Below are positions 57,055-64,000 of a stretch of 64,000 bases of DNA, piece after piece. The stretch is from Dyadobacter arcticus (GTDB lineage: Bacteria; Bacteroidota; Bacteroidia; Cytophagales; Spirosomataceae). The stretch is taken from assembly GCF_011762185.1 (NCBI RefSeq), contig NZ_JAASQJ010000002.1, forward strand, positions 992,001 through 1,056,000. The letters run 5' to 3'. A program made the position numbers and the translations under genes. How positions within the stretch are numbered: the stretch's first letter is position 1; each line of letters begins with the position of its first letter. The notes beneath the pieces were generated by a model. It was not told the origin of the DNA. It saw nothing but the letters and a program-made list of their open reading frames with translations, and searched no databases.

Positions 57055-58800
57055 ATGTCCAATACCAATAAAGATAAATTTGTCATTTACCAGATTTTCA
57101 CGCGCCTGTTCGGAAACCAGAATTCCACCAATAAGGTATATGGCACCATCGAAGAAAACGGGAGCGGGAAGTTTAATGACATTACGGACGTTGCCCTGAC
57201 AGAACTCAAAAACTTCGGAGTTACGCATGTGTGGTTCACGGGTGTGCTGGAACATGCCACGCTGACGGATTACTCGGAATATGGAATAAAGCCGGATCAT
57301 CCGCTGATTGTGAAGGGAATAGCAGGCTCGCCATATGCCGTGAAGGATTATTATGATGTAGATCCTGATCTGGCAGTAGATGTGAACAACAGGATGCAGG
57401 AATTTGAAAGCCTGATCAGCCGCACACATAGCCTCGGTTTAAAGGCGATCATTGATTTTATTCCCAACCACGTCGCACGCCAATATCATTCCGATGCGCG
57501 CCAGTCGGGGATCCTGGACTTTGGGGAAGGTGATGACAATACGGTAAGTTTCAGTCCTTCTAATAATTTTTATTATATCCCGAATCATGATTTTATGGTT
57601 CCGGAAGGGCATACCCCTCCTATCCCGGTTCACACGCCCTATCACGAGCGACCTGCCAAAGCCACTGGAAATGATGTGTTCCAGGCCCAGCCGAGCCAAT
57701 ATGATTGGTATGAGACCATTAAGCTCAATTATGGCGTGGATTATTTGCAGGGCAGGGCCAGTTATTTTGATCCGATCCCTTCCACGTGGCAAAAAATGTA
57801 CAGTATCCTTCGCTATTGGGTACAAAAAGGAGTGGATGGTTTTAGGTGTGATATGGCAGAAATGGTGCCTGTCGATTTCTGGTCCTGGGTTATTCCTGAA
57901 ATAAAGAAGGTGGGTGAAAAGGTTATTTTCATTGCAGAGATTTACAATCCGTATGAATATCATAATTATATCAACATTGGGAAATTCGACTATCTCTATG
58001 ACAAGGTGGGCCTTTACAATTCTTTGCGAAAATTAATTGAGGGACATGGGACGGTTGAAGACATTACGAGGATCTGGCAACAGGAATCCGGTGATATCAG
58101 TGAAAATATGCTACGGTTCCTCGAAAACCATGACGAGCAGCGCATTGCGTCGCGGTACTTTGCAGGCAATCCCTGGCTGGCATTACCTGCCATGACATTG
58201 AGCGCAACTTTGCACAGTGGCCCGGTAATGCTGTATTTTGGTCAAGAACTGGGGGTTACTCCGGTCACGTCGGAAGGATTTCAGGGCGAGGACGGTCGTA
58301 CTACCATTTTCGATTATTGGGGCGTAACTGAATTCCAGCAATGGGTAAATGGCGGAAAGTTTAATACAGACTTATTGACTCCTGAACAACAGCAACTCCG
58401 GTCGTTTTATGAAAGCCTGAACCATTTTGTGCTTGACAATGAGGCAGTGTATGCGGGCGAATTTTATGATCTGCAATATGTGAACGTCGACGGGCAATCT
58501 TACAATTACGACAAAACATTGGTTTATAGCTATTTGAGATATACTGACAATCAGAAACTGTTATTTGTATATAATTTCAGCAAAGAGAAAACCATTGAGA
58601 CAACTCTTCGGATCCCGCAGGATGCCTGGAATAATTGTTTAAAACTCGGAGGTACTGGCCAATTCCAATTGATCCCTATTTTCCCTCTTCACGTAACTCA
58701 ACTTCGCCTGAAAGCTGCTGAAATCACATCTACAGGCGTGAGTTTAGAATTGCCTCCGATGTCTGTTTTTGTATTTGACATTGTTGAAAAACTTAAATAA
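57055..58800 (+). CDS. GH13 alpha-amylase-family enzyme, cytoplasmic
   Basis: A 581-residue protein with no signal peptide. The barrel residues are recognisable: IDFIPNHVAR (133-142), nucleophile D266 in DGFRCDMAEMV, acid/base E295 in IAEIYNP, and the third carboxylate D360 in ENHDEQRIAS. A beta-sandwich domain closes the chain. The specificity is not readable from sequence; a maltodextrin-hydrolysing or transferring role fits the divergent GH65/pgmB pair. It is preceded by a 141-bp gap that contains a weak GG-N10-GC match (56970-56985). Confidence 0.88.
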   Translation: MSNTNKDKFVIYQIFTRLFGNQNSTNKVYGTIEENGSGKFNDITDVALTELKNFGVTHVWFTGVLEHATLTDYSEYGIKPDHPLIVKGIAGSPYAVKDYYDVDPDLAVDVNNRMQEFESLISRTHSLGLKAIIDFIPNHVARQYHSDARQSGILDFGEGDDNTVSFSPSNNFYYIPNHDFMVPEGHTPPIPVHTPYHERPAKATGNDVFQAQPSQYDWYETIKLNYGVDYLQGRASYFDPIPSTWQKMYSILRYWVQKGVDGFRCDMAEMVPVDFWSWVIPEIKKVGEKVIFIAEIYNPYEYHNYINIGKFDYLYDKVGLYNSLRKLIEGHGTVEDITRIWQQESGDISENMLRFLENHDEQRIASRYFAGNPWLALPAMTLSATLHSGPVMLYFGQELGVTPVTSEGFQGEDGRTTIFDYWGVTEFQQWVNGGKFNTDLLTPEQQQLRSFYESLNHFVLDNEAVYAGEFYDLQYVNVDGQSYNYDKTLVYSYLRYTDNQKLLFVYNFSKEKTIETTLRIPQDAWNNCLKLGGTGQFQLIPIFPLHVTQLRLKAAEITSTGVSLELPPMSVFVFDIVEKLK

Positions 58801-58912
58801 TAACAAATGCCCTTACCCATTCCAAGCGTTGTTTGCATTGCAAATAGACCTTTCGATCGTTATTTTTACATCAATACCATTATTTACATTGACCCCGCAA
58901 AAAAATCCGGTT

Positions 58913-59731
58913 ATGTTAAGAGTTATCATTCAATCCATTCTGGTACTCGCCTCGACGGGCATTTACGGGCAGTCGGGTTTGCAAAAAGTGTTTGGGCAAA
59001 AGATGGATTTACCGGAAAGCCGGGACATGGGCACGCAAATGCTGCGCATGAGCGAATCATTCCTGGGAACGCCGTATGTAGGCGGAACCCTTGAAGGAAA
59101 CCCTACGGAGCGGCTGGTATGCAAGTTCGATGGATTGGACTGCACGACATTGGTTGAAAGCTCGGTAGCATTGGCTGTTGCGAAAAGTGAAAATCCGACT
59201 TTTGAAGGTTATAAAAATGAATTAACTAAACTCCGCTACAGAGAAGGTAACATTGACGGATATCCTTCCCGGCTTCATTATGTGCTGGATTGGATGTATG
59301 AAAATCAGAAACGCGGGAGGCTGGAAGACATTACGGAAAAGGTAGGCGGCATTCCGTACAAAAAGGAAATCAATTTTATGACGAATCATGCCAATCTTTA
59401 CCCTGCGATGGCGTCCGGCGAAGTTTGGGAAAAAATAAAGGAACAAGAAAACATGATCAATTCCAGAGAGCATAGCTATATTCCCAAAGAAGGAATTCAA
59501 AAAGCGGAACCAATGCTTCACAATGGTGATATTGTGGCTTTTACGTCGTCAGTAGAAGGCTTGGACGTAAACCATATGGGTGTAATCACAAAAATGGGCA
59601 GCCGCGCTTACCTGATCCACGCCTCCCTGTCCGGAAAAAAAGTGATCATGTCCAGCGTTCCCCTGGCTGAATACGTGGCTTCGGTCCCCAAACACACGGG
59701 TATGATCGTCGCCAGACTCAACGATATCTAA
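58913..59731 (+). CDS. DUF1460 amidase-like protein (NlpC/P60-type), exported
   Basis: A 272-residue protein with a signal peptide (MLRVIIQSILVLASTGIYG-Q). DUF1460 proteins are related to NlpC/P60 N-acetylmuramoyl-L-alanine amidases. The predicted catalytic Cys lies in GLDCTTLVESS (C77) and the His in NHMGVIT. A peptidoglycan fragment-cutting or similar amidase role is likely. The ATG at 58913 is preferred to the open frame from 58769, which overlaps the GH13 gene and has no signal peptide. It lies 8 bp before the MscS gene. Confidence 0.85.
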   Translation: MLRVIIQSILVLASTGIYGQSGLQKVFGQKMDLPESRDMGTQMLRMSESFLGTPYVGGTLEGNPTERLVCKFDGLDCTTLVESSVALAVAKSENPTFEGYKNELTKLRYREGNIDGYPSRLHYVLDWMYENQKRGRLEDITEKVGGIPYKKEINFMTNHANLYPAMASGEVWEKIKEQENMINSREHSYIPKEGIQKAEPMLHNGDIVAFTSSVEGLDVNHMGVITKMGSRAYLIHASLSGKKVIMSSVPLAEYVASVPKHTGMIVARLNDI

Positions 59732-59739
59732 CACAATGA

Positions 59740-60783
59740 ATGGATTTTCCCGAATTTCTTAATTACAGACAATATCCCTGGCTCATCATCCTTCTGACAG
59801 GCATTATCGGCCTGATCATCAGCGCCGTTCTCATCAATCTGATCAAAATTACTGCTGCCAGGAAACAATGGCAGGCGGTCCGCGCAATCCGGGAAAACCT
59901 GACAAGTGTGCTTTATTTCTTCATTCCGATGATTTTGATCACAACCATCGTCAAGAGTTATTCTCTGGCTTATAAAGAATATGAATGGCTTTTCGCGATC
60001 AGCAAAACATTAATGATCGCCCTCACAACCTGGCTGATGGTCCGCATTGTGGTTGTGATCGAGAAAATCCTGATCGATAAACTTGATTTTGACACGCCGG
60101 ATAATAATCAGGCAAGGCGAATGTTTACCAAGATCAAGTTTGTCAAGCGGATGGTGATCATTATGATCATTACCATTGGCGTTTCGATTTTGCTGCTCAG
60201 CTTTGAAAGCGTGAGGTCTTATGGCGTGGGCATTCTCACATCGGCGGGCATTGCCAGTGTAATTATTGGTTTCGCTGCGCAGAAATCGCTTGCTAACCTG
60301 ATGGCCGGCATTCAGATTGCCTTTACCCAGCCTATTAAGATTGACGATGTGGTGATTGTGGAAGGAGAATGGGGCCGGATTGAAGAGATTAACCTGACTT
60401 ATGTTGTTGTAAATATCTGGGATCTGCGACGGATTGTTTTGCCCATTACTTATTTTATCGAAACCCCATTTCAAAATTGGACGCGCAATGAAAGTGCTCT
60501 GATAGGCAGCGCATTTTTTCACCTCAATTATCACACACCTGTTGACCGGCTCAGGGAGAAGTTGAAGGAAATTCTTGATCAAACCCCTTTGTGGGACGGG
60601 AAATCCTGGGCATTGCAGGTTACCGATACGCAGGAGCAGCTAATGGTCGTGAGGGCATTGATGTCGGCCCGCAATTCCTCGGAAACGTTCGATCTGCGTT
60701 GCATAGTCCGTGAGAAGATGATCGAATTCATCGCACAGGAATATCCGGAAGCACTTCCAACCACCCGCATTGAGGGTAAATAA
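59740..60783 (+). CDS. MscS-family mechanosensitive channel
   Basis: A 347-residue inner-membrane protein with four or five membrane spans. The pore helix region is GILTSAGIASVIIGFAAQKSLANLMAG (about 165-191), followed by the beta domain QPIKIDDVVIVEGEWGRIEEINLTYVVVNIWDLRRIVLPI, both standard MscS text. It releases solutes under osmotic downshock. It follows the DUF1460 gene after 8 bp and probably shares its transcript. Confidence 0.9.
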   Translation: MDFPEFLNYRQYPWLIILLTGIIGLIISAVLINLIKITAARKQWQAVRAIRENLTSVLYFFIPMILITTIVKSYSLAYKEYEWLFAISKTLMIALTTWLMVRIVVVIEKILIDKLDFDTPDNNQARRMFTKIKFVKRMVIIMIITIGVSILLLSFESVRSYGVGILTSAGIASVIIGFAAQKSLANLMAGIQIAFTQPIKIDDVVIVEGEWGRIEEINLTYVVVNIWDLRRIVLPITYFIETPFQNWTRNESALIGSAFFHLNYHTPVDRLREKLKEILDQTPLWDGKSWALQVTDTQEQLMVVRALMSARNSSETFDLRCIVREKMIEFIAQEYPEALPTTRIEGK

Positions 60784-60786
60784 AAT

Positions 60787-60811
60787 TGGCCTCCGGAAAA
60801 TCCGAAGGCCA
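60787..60811. terminator. Terminator after the MscS gene
   Basis: TGGCCTCCGGA (60787-60797) pairs with TCCGAAGGCCA (60801-60811) with one mismatch, loop AAA, followed by TTCTTTTG. It starts 4 bp after the stop. Confidence 0.8.
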
Positions 60812-60965
60812 TTCTTTTGTTACTACTCACCTAACTCAATTTAACTTAATACAGTTTCTCTTTGATTTTTTCGCGCAGCAAGCGGATGACCCGGAATTGG
60901 CTGATTTATGCTACAAAAAACATTTATGGGTGTTAAAGGAGCATTAACACAGAATTAAAAGAAAA

Positions 60966-62336
60966 TTAAAATGGCTGGAATTTGAGGACAAATGTGGTTC
61001 CGCTGCCTAATGTGGACTCGACCTCGATACTGGCACCCTGCATGTTGATGATGCGTTTGGTAAGGGCGAGCCCTATGCCGTAACCGGGCTTGCTGATGGT
61101 GTTTGTACTTCTATAAAATGTATCAAAAATGTAGGGGAGTTCCTGCGGCGATATTCCGATACCTGTGTCTTTAAAATAGATCCTGATGAAATTGTTTTTG
61201 ATTTCCAGGAAAATATTAACGGTCCTGTTGCCCGAGTACTTGCAGGCATTATCCATGAGGTTGATGAACGCGGTGCGCAACAAACTCTCGTCCGCATACC
61301 TTTTCAATTGTTCCTCGTCATCGGGGATTTTATCGTAATGAATGTGAACTTCGTAACCCGGGTTTTTTTGCTGGATGGAGGCTTTGGCCTGCCAAAGCAC
61401 TTCGTCAACCCGGATTTTTGAAAAGCTCAGTTTGAATGCATTTTCGTCCGTCCGTGCCAGTTCCAGCAACCTGCTTACCAGCTCGTTCATTTCCTTTGCT
61501 TCTGCCCAAACGCCTTTCAATGCATCTTCATACTCATGTACCGATCGCTCTTTCATCAGGCTTAGCTCCGCCTCGCTCATGATGAGGGCCAGCGGCGTAC
61601 GCAGCTCGTGGGAAGCATGCGATACAAAGTTCTTCTGGGCTACAAATGCAATTTCAAGCCGCGTCAGCATTTGGTTGAATGTCTCTGCCAGGAGTGCCAG
61701 CTCGTCCTTTTCTCTTCCAACAGTCACCTTTTCATGCAGGTTACCTGCCGAAATGTTGTTTACCTGATCAATAATGTCTGAAACCGGCTTGATGGCATCA
61801 TTGGAAAACTGCCAGCCTGCCACGCCAACCAATACCAACGACAGCAGCCAGCCTATGACCAAAATTTCACGCAACCGCTTCAACGCATTCATTCCCTGGT
61901 AATCATCCGCAGTCACCACCACCACCCAGGGCTTGCGGTGATCCTGCAAAATGTGCCGTATGATGATCATTTCACGTTTCCGGTATTTGTCATGTACCTC
62001 TTTTCCCCTTCTCGCCTCATTAAGCAATGCTTTGGAAAGGATGAAATTTTCGTTTCCGCTGATAAAGATTACCGAGTCAGCACCGTCGTAAATGGTTATT
62101 TCTTCGTCAAGCAGAATGGTTTTATTCTCTTTTTCAATCTTTTCAATGTCCGCCTTACTGATCCCGGTACTAGCTTCCACCAATTGTGCCACCGTCTGCC
62201 CGCGTTCGTTCAGAAAGGTATAAAACTGTCTCTCACGGTACTGATCGTAAAAAAAATAGATCGACAAGCAAAATAGGGCCATAATCGACCCTACCAGCAT
62301 GGTAAAAAGAAGTGTAAGACGGGACTTAATGTTCAT
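60966..62336 (-). CDS. Sensor histidine kinase (second OmpR-type pair)
   Basis: A 456-residue membrane kinase with two spans (about 8-29 and 160-182), a periplasmic sensor, HAMP (INNISAGNLHEKVTVG), HisKA with HASHELRTPLALIMSE and HATPase_c with N box NLMDNACKYS, G1 DTGIGIS and G2 GYGIGLALTKR. Its architecture and text closely parallel the kinase at 38210-39577. Its ATG overlaps the regulator stop by 4 bp (ATGA), which means tight coupling. The signal sensed is unknown; no efflux operon adjoins. Confidence 0.93.
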   Translation of the reverse strand: MNIKSRLTLLFTMLVGSIMALFCLSIYFFYDQYRERQFYTFLNERGQTVAQLVEASTGISKADIEKIEKENKTILLDEEITIYDGADSVIFISGNENFILSKALLNEARRGKEVHDKYRKREMIIIRHILQDHRKPWVVVVTADDYQGMNALKRLREILVIGWLLSLVLVGVAGWQFSNDAIKPVSDIIDQVNNISAGNLHEKVTVGREKDELALLAETFNQMLTRLEIAFVAQKNFVSHASHELRTPLALIMSEAELSLMKERSVHEYEDALKGVWAEAKEMNELVSRLLELARTDENAFKLSFSKIRVDEVLWQAKASIQQKNPGYEVHIHYDKIPDDEEQLKRYADESLLRTAFINLMDNACKYSGNRTVNIFLEIKNNFIRIYFKDTGIGISPQELPYIFDTFYRSTNTISKPGYGIGLALTKRIINMQGASIEVESTLGSGTTFVLKFQPF

Positions 62337-63010
62337 TCCTCCTTGAAAATATAACCCATGCCGACGACGGTGTGGATCAGCTTGCTAGGATAATCCTTAT
62401 CCACTTTTTTTCTCAAAAAATTGATGTAAACGTCAATAACGTTGGTACCCGTATCGAAACGGATGTCCCACACCTGCTCAGCAATGTCAACACGGGAAAC
62501 GACCCTGCCCCGGTTTCTCATTAAATATTCGAGGAGCGCGAATTCCTTCGCAGTGAGGTCAATGCGGTTACCGGATCTCCGCGCCACTTTTTCGTCGAGG
62601 TTCAGTTCCAGGTCTGCAAGTGCTAAAACCTGGCTGGATTGTTCTCTGGAATTATTTCGCTGCGACAGCACTTTGATCCTGGCAATGAGTTCCCGGAATT
62701 CGAACGGCTTCACCAGATAATCGTCTCCGCCGGCTTCAAAACCGTCCAGCTTATCGTCAATGGTACCCAATGCGGTCAGAAACAAAATTGGGGTGGAAAG
62801 TCCGTCGTGCCGGAGTTGCTTGGCGAGGTCATAACCATTCAATAAAGGCAGGTTAACATCCAAAACAATAACGTCAAACCGGTAATTAGACGCCATCTTC
62901 TTGCCAACCTGCCCGTCATAGGCGAGTTCAACTTCCCAGGACTGTTCTTCCAGTCCGCGCTTCAAAAAGCCGGCTAGCTTTGGTTCGTCTTCAACAATTA
63001 ATATTTTCAT
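62333..63010 (-). CDS. OmpR-family response regulator (second pair)
   Basis: A 225-residue regulator. The receiver has E7/D8, phospho-acceptor D51 (VIVLDVNLPL) and K101 (VKPFEFRE), and the winged-helix domain has DLTAKEFALLEYLMRNRGRV and INFLRKKVDKDYPSKLIH. I start at 63010 (MKILIVEDE); the frame is open to 63079 but that part crosses the terminator. It is a paralogue of the regulator at 37514-38200, with most of the C-terminal domain alike. Confidence 0.93.
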   Translation of the reverse strand: MKILIVEDEPKLAGFLKRGLEEQSWEVELAYDGQVGKKMASNYRFDVIVLDVNLPLLNGYDLAKQLRHDGLSTPILFLTALGTIDDKLDGFEAGGDDYLVKPFEFRELIARIKVLSQRNNSREQSSQVLALADLELNLDEKVARRSGNRIDLTAKEFALLEYLMRNRGRVVSRVDIAEQVWDIRFDTGTNVIDVYINFLRKKVDKDYPSKLIHTVVGMGYIFKEE

Positions 63011-63060
63011 AAATGAAGCTCTGTTCGTAATGCTAATGTTGCGAAGAATTTCATGTAAAA

Positions 63061-63092
63061 AAAAGGCTGTCCGAAGCATCGAACAGCCTTTT
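63061..63092 (-). terminator. Terminator of the DinB-family gene
   Basis: AAAAGGCTGT (63061-63070) pairs perfectly with ACAGCCTTTT (63083-63092), with further inner pairs around one mismatch. On the minus strand the stem runs into T8. It lies about 130 bp after the DinB-family stop and insulates it from the response-regulator operon. Confidence 0.8.
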
Positions 63093-63219
63093 TATTTATA
63101 TCCACACCATTAGAACATTGGTATATTTTGAAATACCGTATTCTATTATAATGCAAAATAAGAAATTTAAACAATAAACAATAGGTAATTCTGCATTTAC
63201 ACGAAATTTCATACAAGTA

Positions 63220-63777
63220 TCAATAATAGTCGGCGCCGCTGTCAAATTCCGAACGGTCATCGAAAGCACCGAAGTCATCTTCCGCCAACCGCATTCCTTT
63301 TATCGCCTTCTTTATCAATCCGACCTGTCCTGCATGGTACACGTCATGATGGATAACTCCGTGAATCATTGTATAATATGAATAATCCCTGCCCGGGACA
63401 AACTCTTCCAGAAATGCGTCACTTTCTATCTTTTCGAGTTCTGAAATCAATTCTTCCTGAGATAGGCTCAGTTCCATCTGAATAGCTTCCCACTCAAATT
63501 CGTCAACGATTGGAATCTTTTTCCAGTCCTTATCCTCAGTTTTGATATCGAATTCCACATCACCTTGAATCTTACGCACCACAAATATCCGCCAGGTGGT
63601 CATGTGATAGACAATTTCTGCAATCGAATGCGTATTGGTGCTCAATCTCACTTCGGCCATTTTCGGCGTGACATCTCTCAAAGCTTCCACCACGGAAGGA
63701 CCATACCATGCTTCCTCACTTTCGTAGGTGTCGTTCAGTACATCTATAATTCTTAAAAGCTCTTCTTTTGTCTCCAT
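63220..63777 (-). CDS. DinB-family protein
   Basis: A 185-residue four-helix-bundle protein of the DinB/YfiT superfamily. Likely metal ligands are His in HSIAEIVYHMTTW (about 46-56) and the HHDVYHAGQ motif (about 138-146), in the usual family spacing. Family members act as metal-dependent thiol (bacillithiol or mycothiol) transferases or have unknown roles. The precise activity cannot be assigned. The gene appears to be alone. Confidence 0.82.
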   Translation of the reverse strand: METKEELLRIIDVLNDTYESEEAWYGPSVVEALRDVTPKMAEVRLSTNTHSIAEIVYHMTTWRIFVVRKIQGDVEFDIKTEDKDWKKIPIVDEFEWEAIQMELSLSQEELISELEKIESDAFLEEFVPGRDYSYYTMIHGVIHHDVYHAGQVGLIKKAIKGMRLAEDDFGAFDDRSEFDSGADYY

Positions 63778-63922
63778 ATTTATTTGTGTAAGGCGCTATG
63801 TTCCGTTCGTTCAAATCAAAGAAAATCGTAAATATCTTCTCCTCATTAACTTCAATTTTTATCCTCAGGCAACCAATTTTCTGATATAGTGGTCACGTAA
63901 TCGTCCATATATTTAAAACTAA

Positions 63923-63963
63923 AAATTGAACCATGATATGGCCAAATATAAAATGTTCAATTT
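63923..63963. repeat. Inverted repeat near the right edge
   Basis: AAATTGAAC (63923-63931) and GTTCAATTT (63955-63963) form a perfect 9-bp dyad with a 23-bp spacer in an otherwise gene-free, AT-rich stretch (63778-64000). It could be an operator or terminator for a gene outside the window. Confidence 0.4.
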
Positions 63964-64000
63964 CAATTTTCGTTTAATTAACAAATTTTAAATACAAGAT

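Overview
The window looks like a chromosomal segment of a Bacteroidota bacterium, most likely order Cytophagales (a Dyadobacter/Spirosoma-like relative; the genus is inference). The signs are two SusC/SusD outer-membrane uptake pairs, a TamL-type lipoprotein Omp85 protein, a Bacteroidota-style LptE, promoters of the TTG / TAnnTTTG type, few Shine-Dalgarno sequences, and moderate GC. I see no transposase, integrase, phage gene, CRISPR array, rRNA or tRNA. Most of the segment is ordinary chromosome with some accessory uptake and efflux genes.

Layout. 0-6 kb: a 5'-truncated GH3/beta-lactamase fusion, a DciA-like DUF721 protein, an LD-carboxypeptidase and an SDR oxidoreductase on the plus strand, converging on an M20 amidohydrolase. 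6.3-17 kb: two tandem SusC/SusD operons, the second ending in a DUF1735 lipoprotein; the two susC genes share a near-identical promoter and leader, and each operon ends in a strong hairpin. 17-23 kb: a frameshifted membrane-protein remnant, an aminotransferase, a queuosine-precursor transporter, and a TrmH-type methyltransferase divergent from tamL with overlapping start codons. 23-31 kb: miaB, a sigma-54 activator without receiver, lptE, a TPR-like protein, secG, a hypothetical, groES-groEL and a LolD-like ATPase; two 8-bp repeat arrays flank the activator-lptE segment. 31.5-37.4 kb: sucC, a hydrolase/GntP permease operon, and a lipid kinase divergent from an App1-like phosphatase. 37.5-45.2 kb: an OmpR/histidine-kinase pair followed by a TolC/HlyD/CzcA-type metal efflux operon. 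45.3-51.4 kb: a sigma-54 module (rpoN, NtrC-type regulator, receiver-PAS-kinase hybrid), a YtxH protein with a small partner, and a stand-alone receiver preceded by a near-consensus -24/-12 promoter. 51.5-64 kb: a large TPR protein, a cytoplasmic alpha-glucan module (GH65 phosphorylase, beta-phosphoglucomutase, GH13), a DUF1460 amidase-like protein, an MscS channel, a second OmpR/kinase pair paralogous to the first, and a DinB-family protein.

The most system-like part is the sigma-54 module at 45.3-51.4 kb. It puts the sigma factor, an activator, a kinase with its own receiver, and a free receiver with a -24/-12 promoter and upstream dyads into about 6 kb, which suggests a self-regulated phosphorelay. 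Calls rest on reading motifs by eye; no database search was run.
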